Source: Pelargonium tetragonum
Taxonomy: Eukaryota > Streptophyta > Magnoliopsida > Geraniales > Geraniaceae
Reading direction: 5' to 3'
Assembly: GCA_036897445.1 (NCBI GenBank)
Contig: JAYMTL010000066.1
Coordinates: 1-64,000 of the forward strand
DNA length: 64,000 nucleotides
Each line of letters begins with the position of its first letter. Position 1 is the stretch's first letter. Of the stretch, positions 25,501 to 38,479 are shown piece after piece. Both the position numbers and the translations under genes were made by a program. The notes beneath the pieces are model-generated. The model saw nothing but the letters and a program-made list of their open reading frames with translations, ran no database searches and was not told where the DNA came from.

Positions 25501-28500
25501 TCTTTATTACAAAATATGAAAACTAGTAAATCTATATACACTCAAATCGTACATTAAGTAGTCACTAGATAGCACATTTCAGGTTATAGGTTCTTACTAG
25601 TTTAAGCTGTCAAACTCAAGCAAAAAACCTCTCAAGAGTAATGACTTATTAAAAAGCTTGGCACGGAGGAAGATTCTTGGTTTTTTACTAACTTACGAAA
25701 CTCTATAAAATAAACAGCGTAATGATTCTAGATAAGAAAAAAGCGTAAACCATCTAATCCTGTCAATTCTGAAATGAGGAGTGCTTTCAAAAAGGAAAAA
25801 GCCTTGAAAACGGAAGGAATTTCGTACTTGAGTTAATGAGTCATGTCATTTGTCTTTCTTTTCAGAAGTCTTTTACTCTGTCTAGGAATGCCCAATTCTT
25901 AGAAGAAAAGTGCGAGAGTGGCGAATCTTATCTAAAAAGGGACTAAAGATAAAAAAGGCTATAAAAAAAGAAATAGTGGTAGACTAAAAAAGAGGCTTAC
26001 TACCCTAGTCTCAGGCTTGAAAGAGTAGAAAGACCTAAGTGAAATTATTTAGTAATTGAAATTCTAATAGAAAGATAGAAAAACTTGTGTTGTTTACTCG
26101 TGGGCACTGCACTTTCTCTTTTTCTTTTTAGACCCTGCTATAGAATTCATACTGTATTTATCATTATCATTAGTAGCTCTTAGTTAGTAGGGAACCCCTT
26201 GGGAAAGATACCTCAGAAAAAAGAAGGTTTCAAATCAAAACATTGCTTAGGAAAGATTAACTAAAGCGCTTAGAAAGGACATCAACATAAGTATATTCAA
26301 GAAAAAAGGATAAGCATCTACAAGCATATCAATTCCTTTGTTTAGATCTCGAGACTGAAATAGAAGAAGAGGGTTTATGAGACCCTAATATGTAGCCTTT
26401 TTGAGGAGATAGGAATCTATAAAGCAAAATAGGGTGACTATCCTCTAATCCAATGTAACTAAAAGTTCAATCCTTTTCTTTATCATTCTTCTAATCTGGG
26501 AGTTCCGGAGGTATACAAACTCCTCCTAACACCTGCTCTTCTTATTCCTGGTCCCCGTATACTAGAAGCAAATTTCTAATTATAAGGAACGCAACTCCTT
26601 ACTTAAGATTAAGAGCTACTTAAACTTATAACAGGAATAAAGGTCTTATTCTTTTTAAGTCAATACTTTCAATAAAAACCTGCAATTACAGCCTCCCGGA
26701 TCGGTTTAAAAAAGCTTTCCCTGATCTCCAAAGGACTCTTTACTAAACCATTTAAGGGTTCCTCCCACCATACTGATAAGAACAAAACAAAGCAAATGAG
26801 GGGATACGCTTTATACAGTTTATACACTATCTTAACTATCGATTCCAATCAGAACAAAGTACTATTAAACTAGAAATTCATTACTTAACTAATAAAAGAA
26901 CTATAGAATATAGAAGACTTTCCTTACAATAAACAAGCTTAAGAAGAAGATTCTAAAGCCCTAAGAAGAGCGCGTCTTCCATAAGAAGTCCTTTCTTTTA
27001 TAAAGAGTACTAAAGCAAGTCAAAAGAAAAAAAAAGAATACGTGTCTATATTCTATATAGTGTAAGTCAGTTTATCAATAATCTAATTTTGAGTTCTAAG
27101 GTAATTGCTTTATAAAGTCTTTATCTTTCTTAGTCTTATATATAGTCTTCCCTTGTAGCTAGTGTCTTTACTGTCATAGCTTCTCACTTATTTATAGTGT
27201 TCCTTTATTCTGAAGGTATTTAGTTTCCGGTTTCCAGTAGTTATCAAGAAGTTGGGTTTTTAAGTCGAATCCATAAGCAAACAATGATCAAAAAAAAATG
27301 AACTTATCGGATAAAGGTTCCGTTATTACAAAGAAGTTTATCCCTTAACGTTACACTGGTTTTAGAGTCTTCTAATTTGTTTGAATAAAGTAAAAAGGGT
27401 AATTTAGGAAGTTGAATAACTCTGTTCGGGCCCGGGAGCCTTCCCCAAAGTCAATTCTAATCTGGGTTCTCCAAGGAAATTTAGAGAGGGTTTACTTTTG
27501 CTTGACACTGCTATATTTAGCTGTTAAAATGAATATGAGGTCCTCGGGCAATAGAATATAGTATATAACACAAGAACTATCCACTACAGGCACACTATTG
27601 TAAAAATTGTTTTAATAAGGCCCGTTTAGATGAAAAACTCCCTAAATTCACTTCTCTTTTTATTTTACAATCAACTTTCATTACTATCAAAAAGAACTAA
27701 ACCCGGCAATGGATTTTAGTTGGGGCATTTCTTTTTCTATAGGATCAAACTAAAAAAATATTGCCTTAGAACTGAAATTTTGGATATTGCGATTTGGCAT
27801 TCTGGATACATAAAGAGAATGATAGTTGCATTAAGTGGGGATCTCGTAAAATTATCCTTTTCTAATCTGAAACAAGTATAGGACTTACATAATAGTAATA
27901 AGATAGTAATGTTTCACTTAAAAAGGGAATCAAAAAGAGTTAATAACATAGATTATTCTTAGTCCTAAAATTGTGGATGTATTGGCGGCTAGCTAACGGG
28001 TCACTTTAGTAAAAGGGGGGGTACTTTATACCCAAGTAAGTATATAGGAAAAAACTTCGACTACCTTAGTCTTAGTTCTGTTTTACTTGTTCAAACAAGG
28101 TCAAGCCCTAGAATCTTATAGCGGTAAACTTGGGTTCAAAAAATGAGTTATCAGTGCCTAATTTTTGTCAAATGTTATGCAGCTTTTTTTTATATGTTTT
28201 AATGAGTGTAACTAAAAACCCCAGAATTCTACCGTACCGTAAATCTTGCCACAGCAATCTACTATAACTATAAATTAAGAAAGTCGGTACTTTCAGACTA
28301 AAAAGTCCTTATACTACATTCTTATTTTCACGTAGAACACACACCAAAGTGACATATACAGTTTTGCTAAATTCAGGTTCTTGGTCAGTGCCTTCTTCTT
28401 TTACATTCCAGATACTAGAGCATAGGATATCCCTTAGACTTTCATTTTTGGGGCTTCTGGTTTCTAAAAGCACCTACTGTTTCTTTTATTCGCTATCCAA

Positions 28501-31158
28501 GAACTAGTGAAGCTCAAATTCACGCTTAATTAACAAGAAAATTCCTTACCAATTCATACTTAAAAGCCCTCCGCAAAATTATGTAAGCTTAGTAGTCAGT
28601 TAGATCCGGGTTGTGCCTTGCGCTTCCTTACGGGTAAAGTAGTTTCAAAGTTTTGAATCAAATCTAGAAAGGGCTGACACTTATTTAACCCTGAACAGAC
28701 GCGAAGAAAGATCCCTTTACTTAGCTGTGCTTTTCTAACTTTAAGTTCAAACTTTGTAGTTGTACTTAGTTTAATAAATCCATAATTGTGAATAGAAAAT
28801 GAAAAGTTCGTAGTGAACCCTCCTGTTTATATCTACTATCGAATTCCACAGGCTCTAAGGTTTTTGAGGTATGCCAGCTAGGACTATAAAGCCTTACCCA
28901 AAAAGAAAGGAACTCTTCTTTATATAAAGAAAGACTAAACCTAGAGTTTTTGTTTCACAATGTGAGTGAGACAACTTGGTTCAAAAAATTATTACCTAAA
29001 AAAGCTTTATAAAAAAAGTTTGACTCGTTACATTAACTCGTTCATTTGCCGGTGTCTAGAAGAGAGCCGTATTTCAAAACGATGGACTTAAATATGTAGT
29101 AAATGAATCAGAAATTTTTAGAATTCACTCCACTTTCTTGATGCAGATCCATCTTAACACAAATGAATCTTTAATACTTCAGTCCTAAAATTTGGGTTTG
29201 CGGTTTCCTAGACTCAAATAAATGTATCTTGCAACGACTCTAGGATTTTCTTTTTATGGGATACTTTAGTAGGAACCCTTAGCTATTTTTAGGAAGGGGC
29301 AGAGAGGAGCTGGGTAACCTAATTACTTAAAGGCAGGAAGCCCGTTCAGTAAGCAATAGACGCCAAGTCTTATGCGGTCCTCTTAAGTAATAGATAGACT
29401 TCTACTAAAGTCCTAAAGAAGACTAAAGTGAATTTATAGAAAAAAGGTACTATTAAACTAAGACTAGAGTTTATAGGGAAAAAATGCTATGCGCAGGGTA
29501 TTGCCCTAGATAATCCAGGTCTATATCCTCACAACTCTAAAATTTCTTTCTAGCGGATCGAAGGTAAAGTTTCCTTGGGACAAAGCATTCTTAGTTCTAA
29601 AGCACCTGGGAGGTCTTCCTAAAATTGTCAAGGTTTTTAAAAGGACTGAACCTCTGGCGTATCCGAATGAATATTTGACAAAATATGTTATGACTACCTC
29701 TTAGGATTTAACGTGGAATCCACCAAGAGTATAACAAGATCCCCTTTTTGCCTAGCCAAAAGCCCCTTTTTACTCGTTATACGGCTTGCTCTTGATACTC
29801 GACTAAAAAACTTCAAGTTTCCTTTTTATTTCGAATCTAGGTAAGCAAAATAATAATAAGAATATAGAATAATAGAATAAAGTAAATAGCCGATTGAAGA
29901 CTAATAGAGACAGCCCACTCCCCAGTAGCCTAAGCTTTAAGGTTGCGGCCTTCCTTCTAAAGAAGGCCTGATCGACCTTGCGCTTCACTACTAAAAAACT
30001 TTGATTCTAATAAAAGATAGCGAAGAAAACTACTCTTGCAAAACCCCGTTACTGGGCCTACCCTCTCGCTATACTACCCACTTATTAGAACAAGAAATTG
30101 TCTTGACTTTATACGCGCTTTATACGATAGATCGGAAGACTGACCTCCTTGGAGAAAGAGAAACTTGCCTAGGATTGAGGAATTAGAACAAGTGGGATTT
30201 AGAGTTCGGTTGGCAAAATTCTGTAACTAGAATTATCTCCTTTGCCCGCCAAGGTACGGAGTCCTTATCGAAAAAAGGGGGGTTCCTCAAATTTAGTCCT
30301 ACGTGACGTGACTAGAAGCTTTACAAAAAGAAGGAATTACTAGTGGGAAACCCGGATACCCTGCGAAAGTATAGGAAAGGCTTTGACTGGATTTCTTGAC
30401 AGCCCCGCGTTTGGTGCGAGTGAAATCTTGCAATACATAGCTTGTAGAGTAATTAATAATATCTCAAGCTTTTGCCCCAGTTTTAGGTGTTAAGGGATTT
30501 GCATTCTATTTATATTTATATACTAGACTAGGACTAGGCAACCCAAATGAAAATTCTCTTAGTGCAGCTCACTACTCAAAACTATCTGAACACTTCCTTT
30601 ATATATATCTCAAAATTTTAGCTTTTAGAATCTTTTTAAGTTCATTTCTGAGGCTCCTCCGTCTACTGGGATCAATCTTTCGTAAAGAGTCGTCTTTTAC
30701 TTTTAGGCAAGTCCCATTCTTTTTCTTTTCGCCGGAGAATTCCTTTTATATTCCTTATTACTCTAAGGGGATTTCTTAAGTAGAGTAACCTCAAAAAAGG
30801 TTTTTTTAGAGATTCTCCTTGCGCGTACTTGTATTCACGCGGTTTGCTTAAAAATTTTGAATCCTTATCTGAGTGAGATTTTAGTTAAGATTCTCTTTCC
30901 TAGCTTATACTATCAGGAGGAGTGTTACTGGTTCATGACTTTTATTCACTTTCTTATCTTAGGCCTTGCCTTCCTTTTCAAATTAGAGATAAGGAAGTAT
31001 CTTAATAATTCATTATATATAAGGATATTTTCATCCGAGGAGCTCTTTCTTGTGTACGAGTCAAGCTTTTTCTTGTTTAGACAATATACTTGAATTATGA
31101 GGATAACCCTTTTGACGACATGTAGATTACTCCTCATAGCTCTTTTATATATTATAAG

Positions 31159-31226
31159 CTAGAAGCTATAGTGAACCACTTGATTGAAGAAGACTTATAC
31201 ACATAATAATCAGCTCTAGCTTCTAG
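31159..31226. repeat. Perfect 10-bp inverted repeat
   Basis: CTAGAAGCTA (31,159-31,168) and TAGCTTCTAG (31,217-31,226) are exact reverse complements separated by 48 bases. No gene lies on either side to which a regulatory role could be tied. Confidence 0.7.
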
Positions 31227-31385
31227 GAAAGGGGGGTATCTCTTTAGCAGGCTGCGAGACGGAAGAAGAATTCAGTTAAGGAATTTAAGGGGTATTAGGA
31301 TAGGTTTCTGTTGAGTAGGAGTTTGACAGGTTTTTTGGGGGTTCTAATGTCAGTCAGTATACTTATAAAACTATAATAATTACAT

Positions 31386-31420
31386 TACCTTCCTCCGCTT
31401 CGCTACAGTCGGTAGAGTGG
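31386..31420 (-). repeat. GC-rich core element, minus strand
   Basis: Read on the minus strand: CTACCGACTGTAGCGAAGCG then GAGGAAGGTAATGTAAT. The TACCGACT start also links it to the R1 repeat copies at 36.68 and 60.05 kb, where TACCGACT or CTGACT precedes the AGG-rich part. It is the only clear copy on this strand besides the diverged one at 19.2 kb. Confidence 0.55.
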
Positions 31421-32943
31421 ACACTACCATTATAGTAGACTAAAGGCTACAGTCCTCCCAAGCGATAAACACATAGCATAGGGCAAGAGTAAGACACTAT
31501 AATATAAAACTGACTACTGTATACCTATTAACTAGTAAACAAGACTTTAGAATAACAATAATATAATAAGGTTTTAATTCATCACTAAACGCTCAAAGTT
31601 TTTTTAAGAATGTATTTACCGTATGAAAAGGGATTTCTTAAAGGGGTTTTCAAGGAAGAAAGAGATTCGCTATATTCCTCAAATTGAACTTAGTTTGTAC
31701 CTCAACGAAAAAAGCTAAAAAAGGAACTTTATGGGTAGGGTAGTTTTAACTACTAAATCTGCGAGTCTACTTTATTTAGTGGTTTTGTGGGCTCCTGAAG
31801 TTATGCATGGCTTAGGTGTGCGCGTTAGGAGTTAAGACTTCCTTCCCAGAGAGACTAAAAGCTTTAACTAAAAGGAAACTTTGATTCCAAATGAGGATAA
31901 ATAAAAGCTTACAAGTAATCTTTCGAAATCTAAATATGCATTACCTAATCCTAATTGAGTAGCAGGACTTCGGTAAAACCCTTTTTACTAGGATCTGCGA
32001 TATCATTATTTTGCGTGTCAGCACATAAGGGGAGTACCCTATAAAAAGGTTTTTGTATATACTCATTTTGAAACTTGTTTCTAACCTTCCTTTCCTTGAG
32101 CGCCGGGGCACTTAATATCTCTCTATATAATAGAATTGAATTGAAAAAGGATAACTTTTGTCAAAGCACTCTTATGCCTAAATCCTAATTTTATACTCAA
32201 ATGCTTGATAGAACCTAATTGATTGAAAGGGGCAGGGAATAGAATCCTTTGAGGAATTCCTACGAGCCATAGTCTAGCCCTTCTTTCCCAGCTTCTTCGG
32301 ATACTCATTGTCCTATAATAGACCCCCAAGACTCTTCTATAGGACCCCCTGTAAACTTCTCAAGTCCATTTAGTTCCTCCATTAAAAGAAAAGCGTATGG
32401 CAGAGCTTTTTCCATAGATACTCCTAAAAAGAAAAAATCTGGAAGGACTACAAGAGTTTACACTACCCCTTATGAGAAGCAAAAAATGGACTTGGATATC
32501 ATAAAAATTATCGACTATATACTACATTCTTTCTATATTATATCTTATATCTAGGTTGTTATATAGGTGTAGATCTCGCCGATTCCCACGGAGCTTTTTC
32601 CTTTTTGACCTTGCCCCAGAATTGAATGCGTTTGCAGGCAAAGGACACCTAATTAATCAAATCAATAGGAGGGCCTAAGGATACCCTTTTTATTAGTAGT
32701 TCGAGGCCGTAAATTTCATGCTTTTATGCTTGGGAATTCTTTTCTTTTAGTATTTTAGTTGGGCAGAACAAGGGTTTCTATAAGGAAGATGTCGTATATT
32801 TAAACGTACAGACATTTTTCACCTCTTCGTAATAGTTAAAAACTTAGTATCCGATAAACGAGGTAGGATTGTTCGTGTGAAATAAAAAAGGAGTTTGAAT
32901 CTAAAAGAATCTGAAGTTCCTCGTTATTCTCATAAATATTAGA

Positions 32944-33012
32944 GTAGAGCAAAAGGATTCGAACCTTTGAAACGCCGATATCAACGGTGCCTTATCACTT
33001 GGGTATACTCCA
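32944..33012 (-). pseudogene. trnQ: trnQ-like tRNA gene with shortened anticodon arm
   Basis: Read on the minus strand this closely follows plant mitochondrial tRNA-Gln (UUG). The 5' acceptor TGGAGTA pairs with TGCTCTA using two G-T wobbles. The D-arm framework CCAAGTG-TAAGGC is present. The T arm AAAGG-TTCGAAT-CCTTT is perfect. Between D and T arms there are about 20 bases instead of the usual 23. The anticodon arm is reduced to a CCG/CGG stem around TTGATAT, consistent with a three-base loss from the usual CCGG-TTTTTGATA-CCGG type arm. A literal reading of the loop gives GAT (isoleucine), not TTG. The first D-stem pair is C-C. Product, if made, would be a tRNA acting in organelle translation; I think it more likely a decayed gene. 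It is the best organellar marker in the window. No neighbouring gene is seen. Confidence 0.72.
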
Positions 33013-35899
33013 CGGGTTTTCGCGAGTATTTTAGAAGGGAAGCTTTTTCTCTTTCTACTTAAACGATTTCACTCCCAACCCCATAGTATTATAACAAAAG
33101 ATTTTGCCTATAATACTATCCACTTTATTTATAAAGGTCTTCTTCCACTACAAAGATATCGCAACCCGTAAGGTAAATACAGGTTTTTAGTATAAAGCAT
33201 TTTATCCACTTCTCAACAATTTTAAATGAATAATCAAACTTGTGATCCTAATACAAGTTATTTACTCAATCGTAGAATTTTCTTCTTATAAGGATGTCCT
33301 TTTCTGTAAAGATAAATGCCTTTTTTATAATCCTAAAAGTCCGTGAGGTCCAATACAGGGAAGCCGAAAAAGTTTAGTAAAAAGCTCTGCGGAAGAGCTG
33401 CTCCGTATTCATTACTAGGTAGTCTATAGAAGCATAAAAAGCCTCGAGCGTTGCAAAGTTTGTAGTTTTCCTTTTTAAGTAATTGTGAAGATATGGGTTA
33501 AGATTTGGAATCTCCTCAAAGCTGTAGGAAAGGCCCCTAGACCTAGTTTTTATTCTACTTGCCCCTTACGATTATATAAGAAACGGGCTATTGACTGCAT
33601 AAATTTTTTTATAAACTCGAAGATCAATAGTTATTGTATTGACTAGCTGGAAAATACCGGTTTATCTCCCGAAAACTCTTTTCTAACAAAGACTTGACTA
33701 AGGATAATGTGGATTCGAAAAAACTAATAAAGTCAATTTCAGTGCTTTGACGTATCCAAGACTTAGCTGCCCCTCACCTTTTCTTTTAGAGTCCTAGGTA
33801 TAAAACCCTTTCGAATTAGTCTACATCTACCTAAATGTTTCGTATTTTAGGGGCTCCGGTAAGTTACTATACCGTATCCATGTGAAATCCCATCCACATT
33901 CATCCTGTTTTTTGTTTTTAATTTGAAGCGGCGTCCCGTTCAAAGCTATAACACTTATGTATTTTACTTTCCCTTTACTTTCGTGCACTAAGATATGTGA
34001 AAAATTCCGATCTCCTTTTGAAATTGACCTTTCAAATGAAAAGTTTTACCTTTGTTTTATTGTAACGAAGTTTTTCTACTACTATTTTGTTTGTGCCTAG
34101 AGAGCCCTTAAAAGTAATCCCGACTTTTACGAGCATTATAGCATTAGATATTTAGATCCCGATCAGGCATACTCAAAATGAAACTTGAAAATTGATTTAG
34201 GAGCTGCTTTTTTAGTTTTTTTAATAACTTAAAAAATGAAATGAAAGACTGACAAAATTGAGTCTACAAAGGGAGCTACACAGGTTTGCCTTCTGAGATT
34301 ATAGCTATTTTCTGTATCTTATTCTTGTTTTTTGAGACCAAAACCGAACCTCTTAGCTATACTACTGGCTTTACCCCTACTTTACTGACTCTTCAAAACT
34401 TTCTTTTCTGTAGCTCAGTCTTTTGCCCGTCTTATTAGTTGCCTTAGTCCTTATACCTTTATGTTACTCGTTATAAGGGGCTTCTTCTTTTTCTTACCTA
34501 TACCTCTTTCTTCCATATGGATCTTTTTTTTAGAGATACAGCGTATACCTTTAAAGATTTAAGGGGACTCCCCCTATTATATAAGGTTAGAACCTCTTTA
34601 ACGATAAGCACAAATGAGGCAAGAGGAATTTGACTATAACTACAAAACTCTAATCTTAATATTATACGATATGTATGTTACCTCTCTTATCTACTTCTAT
34701 AAAGCATCTTTGCCTATAGTTATCCAGTTATCTTTTATCTAAGATCCTACTGGCAAAACAAAAAGAGGGGAGGTATAGCTCTAAATAAAAAAAGTCAGTC
34801 TTAAGGTAGATTTTAAGCTATACTAGAAAGGTTTTTAGAGTTCTTAAGACTTGGTTGACAAAAGTAGTTTATATAGAAGACTTTTGGTTAACTGATTAAA
34901 AAAATTCTCAGAGAAAAAAGCCGGGCCTATTATATGGTGGAGTATAGCAGTGGGTATTCAAACAATTCAAAGATATAGAGTCCTGCCTCTCAAGTATCTT
35001 AAGAAGGATCGAGTCAAGCTAAAAGTAATTTGTTATAAGGATACATATAGGCACAAGGAACTATACTAAAAGAAAAGGTACCCAAAAAGAGATAGGGTAA
35101 GCAGCCCTCTTACTCTTAATAAAGTTGTGTGTAATATGAAAAACCTTCCTTAGAAAATCTAAGTTAGTCTTGTCAATAATTAAGAAGAATTCCACTTTGA
35201 ATTTAGATCTTACTCAGTTAAAAATCTTTCTCAAGCAATCAAAAGGAGCACGACCCTGGAAGCTTTTTTGCAACCAAGCGCTCCTGGATTGGGAGGTTGC
35301 TACTTTACTTAATTAGATAAAAAAAATTTTACACAAGAAAGAAAGCAGAATTCACTCGCCTACGGAGACCTTACTCCACTAGGGATCAGAACTACATCTT
35401 ACAATTTGTGTTTTTTACTCACTCGTATCGGCGCTCTGGTAGCTTACTTCCACAGCATATACTTAGTATTTGTATTTCTCAGCTATATATATATCCTATA
35501 TCACTACAAGAACAAGCTAGATGCTATAAAAATCCTCAAGTACAAAAAGAGCCCTATTAACTTCTTGTAGACTCCTGTCAAATCAAATAGAGAGCTCCTA
35601 GAGAATATTATTAGAACAAGTTCTTAAAAAACCTAAGGATAGCCCTCTTTCTTTTTATAATTATTAGAAGAAGCATTACCCCCTTTTTGCTATTCTTAAA
35701 GTCAAAATCTCGGATTTATGCGTGTTTACGGGTTTATAGCACCCGTTTTGCGTCTCGCAGAAGGGCCTATCCATAGCGCTCAACCTTATCTTATTAAACA
35801 TTATAGAAAATTTATGTTAATAGTTCTAAAGTTACACAGTTTTCTTCTCCTTTTTTTAGCCCCGCAGTAATACGGAGAGTTTCTTAATCTATATAATCT
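33013..35899. other. AT-rich spacer, no gene recognised
   Basis: No frame reaches 60 codons on either strand and no RNA gene or repeat was recognised. The sequence is an A/T-rich mixture of short homopolymer runs like that upstream of the trnQ-like sequence. Confidence 0.6.
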
Positions 35900-35967
35900 A
35901 ATCCTTAGCTGGTAGATATGATATAGGATCTAGATATTTGTTAGTTTGATTTTACTGTTTATTCTAC

Positions 35968-36275
35968 TAGGAGATCTTCTTCTTGTCCTATGTCTTTATC
36001 CATAAGGAAGATAGAAACCTAGTGAGTCTAAGAAGACGTCCCATTTATGTAGCAACGCGGAGGAAGGTCGTAGTAATGTAAATAATTAATAAGGAGGGCA
36101 CATGAGTGAGCGTAACCAACTCCTGAACTTTCTTCTTTTTAATTCTTTTCTTTCTTATTTTATTTTAACCTTTAAGTTTTCTTTTATATTCTTTGTTTGA
36201 CCTGTCTTACTTGCAATCTGTTTTAGGTTCTTCTTTCATAGACTTAGATTCTGACTTGTTTGAATTGACTTAATT
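35968..36275 (+). repeat. R1 repeat copy 1
   Basis: Order of parts: GGAGATCTTCTTC (35,971), then GAAGATAGAAACCTAGTGAG (36,007-36,026), which with its continuation to 36,035 matches copy 2 at 27 of 29 positions. Next comes the GC-rich core GCGGAGGAAGGT near 36,057-36,068 with TAATGTAA after it. A pyrimidine-rich stretch follows, then ATAGACTTAGATTCTGACTT (36,238-36,257). That last string reads I-D-L-D-S-D-L in one frame, also seen in other copies. It is followed about 330 bases later by copy 2. Origin and function unknown. Confidence 0.6.
36048..36085 (+). repeat. GC-rich core element within R1 copy 1
   Basis: TGTAGCAACGCGGAGGAAGG (36,048-36,067) followed by TCGTAGTAATGTAAA. This is the clearest plus-strand match to the minus-strand element at 31,386 and shows that the GC-rich core is part of R1 in at least some copies. 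Confidence 0.55.
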
Positions 36276-36604
36276 GCTCTTTGTTCGGATTAGGAGAAGC
36301 GGCAGGAACAGGAGACTTTGCAGAAGCTAGAGTCGGAGTGGGAGTCATAGCTAACCCTAACTAAGGGTAGGTAACTCATACAGGAGCGGGGACGATAGGA
36401 GTAGGTAAATAGAGGAGATAGGGAGGCAAGGAACTTTAGGGACTAGGAAGGGCCCCCTAGTATACCGGTAGAAGGATAGATAGGTTTGTTCTTCATATAA
36501 GCTTATAGGTTTGGTAACTATGAAAGGGGTTTAAGAAGAATGAATATAGAGTACTTTTTTAGTTTGAATAGTCTTAGTCTCTTTTAAGGGTTAAGGTGCG
36601 AAGC

Positions 36605-36900
36605 CCTCTTCCTCTTGTATCCTGTCTTTCTTGCTTGAGAGGATAGAAACCTAGTGAGTATAAGAAGTAGTATCTCTTACCGACTCAACCTACAAGTTTA
36701 GAAGGTTGATGCAGTGTAAATGTTTAGCTGAGAGTGTACCCGAACAAGCAACAGCGAAGACATCTACCGCGGATAATGATTCCGACCTAGCTGACTTTGA
36801 CTTACCCGAGTTGATTGAGCCTCTCTTCTTCTTTTTATGACTTCCTTGACCTCTTTTGTTTGTTTGTTAGCTTTTTATGAGGAGCTCTCCATCTGTATAC
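36605..36900 (+). repeat. R1 repeat copy 2
   Basis: Contains CCTCTTGTATCCTGTCTTTC, GAGGATAGAAACCTAGTGAG (36,639-36,658), ACCGACTCAACC, and a CAAGTTTAGAAGG string. The segment 36,682-36,706 matches copy 6 (60,054-60,078) at 23 of 25 positions. At 36,778-36,822 one frame reads DSDLADFDLPELIEP, similar to DSDLTELL in copy 4 and NSDLLDLP in copy 6. There is no start codon or length consistent with a real gene. Confidence 0.6.
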
Positions 36901-37244
36901 TTGTATTCCTTGTCTTATTCTGCTTTTTGCCTTTAGATTTAGCTACGTCGCTGTCACAATTCTTTTTGTTTAGTATTGGATTCTTCTTTTTTCTTTATCC
37001 TAATATTAAAAAGAGGAGTATAGCAATAGAAGGTGTAGGAGGCTTAAGCAGTAGGAGTAAGGGCTAACTCGCAAAGGGGGAGCCTAGCGGATAGGTAGTA
37101 ATAAAAAAATAGCAGGTAGAAGCTCAGTGTATGGGTTCTTTTGGGTTTAGTTTGTTGTTTATAAGTATAGGATAGATTCTTCAATGTATTCTGTAGCTTA
37201 TTGATTGAGAAGTTAGTTCCTAATGTGTATAATGTATACGTCCA

Positions 37245-37400
37245 TCTATACTTACCGTGTAGCATTAGCGGAGGAAGGTTCATGTTATATAGTGAAATAA
37301 GTAGAAAGGATAACACATCGACCAAGTTCTTCATTTTTTTTATTGACTTAGATTCAGTATCTGTATTCTTAATCTTCTTAGTCTTAGTACTAAGGAGTAA
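37245..37400 (+). repeat. R1 repeat copy 3, short
   Basis: Begins CTATACTTACCGTGTAGC, then the GC-rich core GCGGAGGAAGGTT (37,268-37,280), then TTTATTGACTTAGATTC (37,339-37,355), which reads F-I-D-L-D-S. The order matches copies 1 and 5; the middle is shorter. Confidence 0.5.
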
Positions 37401-37768
37401 GACCTATACGCCTCAGTAAGATAAGAGTGGAAGCAGGAAGGGAGCCTTAGCAGCCAGAGCAATATAAGGGAAGGGCTACTTAGAACTTCTTTATAACTTT
37501 ATAATATATAGTAGGGGATTCCTCTATTGGTATACTGTTGTTAGTTGTTCATATGCCTTTCTAGTGTAGGTAGTTGTTTCTTTAGAGAATTTCTTTTAAA
37601 AGAGTCATTCTGATTCTTGGGATTTTACTTAGATATTCCGAATATCCCGGAGCTCTAAAGAAAGTTTTGAAGGAAGTGGTTTAATTAAGAATAAGAGAAT
37701 AGAAGTCACAAAATAGCTATGAGTCAGAGCCCGGATAGGTCAAGTTCTTAAGACAAGGAATCAAGAAT

Positions 37769-37796
37769 AGTAAAAAGAAGATGCAGCATCTTTTAT
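37769..37796 (+). repeat. Q repeat, module Q2 (partner 38,625-38,653)
   Basis: AGTAAAAAGAAGATGCAGCA matches AGTAAAAAGAGTCAGATGCAGCA at the partner site with a three-base difference in length. Same orientation. Confidence 0.45.
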
Positions 37797-38110
37797 GTTG
37801 GTTTCCGATTGAAGTTTGTACAAAATAGTACGTCATAGTAAACTCGTGAAAAGGAGTCTCGGTCTAGCTTTAAGGAAAGGAAGTAGTTTGTAGGTCTCTA
37901 ATAGGATCAAGAAGTTTTGAGGTCTGAAAACAAGCAAGTAAGTCAAAGTAGCAGATGCTGGCTACCTAAAGTTCCAGGTATCAATTCTGGAGCCTATAAG
38001 GAGAGAAAAGGTTTGTCTTAGTTTCAAAAGGATATTCTAACTAAAGTGTCTGAAATCGAACGTATAAAGTCTCAGATGTCAAGGTTGTTTACTGGACAGG
38101 CTAATTCGGC

Positions 38111-38175
38111 ATGGAAAGTGTCTTTTAGTGATATTTCGTATGTTCCTTTTTTTCAATTAAGCTATCCTTGTGGGA
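38111..38175 (+). repeat. Q repeat, module Q3 partial (partners 59,761 and 63,073)
   Basis: ATGGAAAGTGTCTTTTAG matches GATGGAAAGTCTCTTTTAG at 63,073. The following ATGTTCCTTTTTTTC...CTTGTGGG matches ATGTACCTTTTTTC...CTTGTGGG at 59,786-59,819. The module is therefore split between two partners. Confidence 0.5.
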
Positions 38176-38479
38176 TAAAACTTTAGGGGAGGCTCCTAAG
38201 TTTCATTTACTAGGCAGGCTTTTGGTAGGTTTTCTAGTTCTGCTTCACTTGCTTGCTCGGGACGTCTCTTCATTTTATAACGAAGGTTTGCTCTTGCCTC
38301 TTACTTCAAAATCTCTATCCTATAAAGAAAGCAAGAAATTCAAATTGATACAAGGTAAGCGCGTTGAATAGGCAATATTCTTAATTAGTATCCGAACTCT
38401 AAACAAACGACATTCTGGAGAGTAACTTCAGCCTTGTTTCTTTTACTTTGACTAATGGTAGAGTTTCTTAGGTTTATGG

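Larger units (their letters stand above)
15601..32943. other. Long AT-rich spacer, no gene recognised
   Basis: About 17 kb without a supportable protein gene. The largest frame is 97 codons (18,331-18,624), which shows no domain, signal peptide or homology I can recognise. Within it I list three copies of a small GC-rich element (17,972, 19,221, 31,386) and two perfect inverted repeats (22,541, 31,159). Nothing else stood out. Confidence 0.6.

Noticed and set aside
29063-29072. GAGCCGTATT here and similar GAGCCG strings near 45,109 and 56,081, recalling group II intron domain V
   Set aside because: The required complementary strand and bulge of domain V are missing in all three places.
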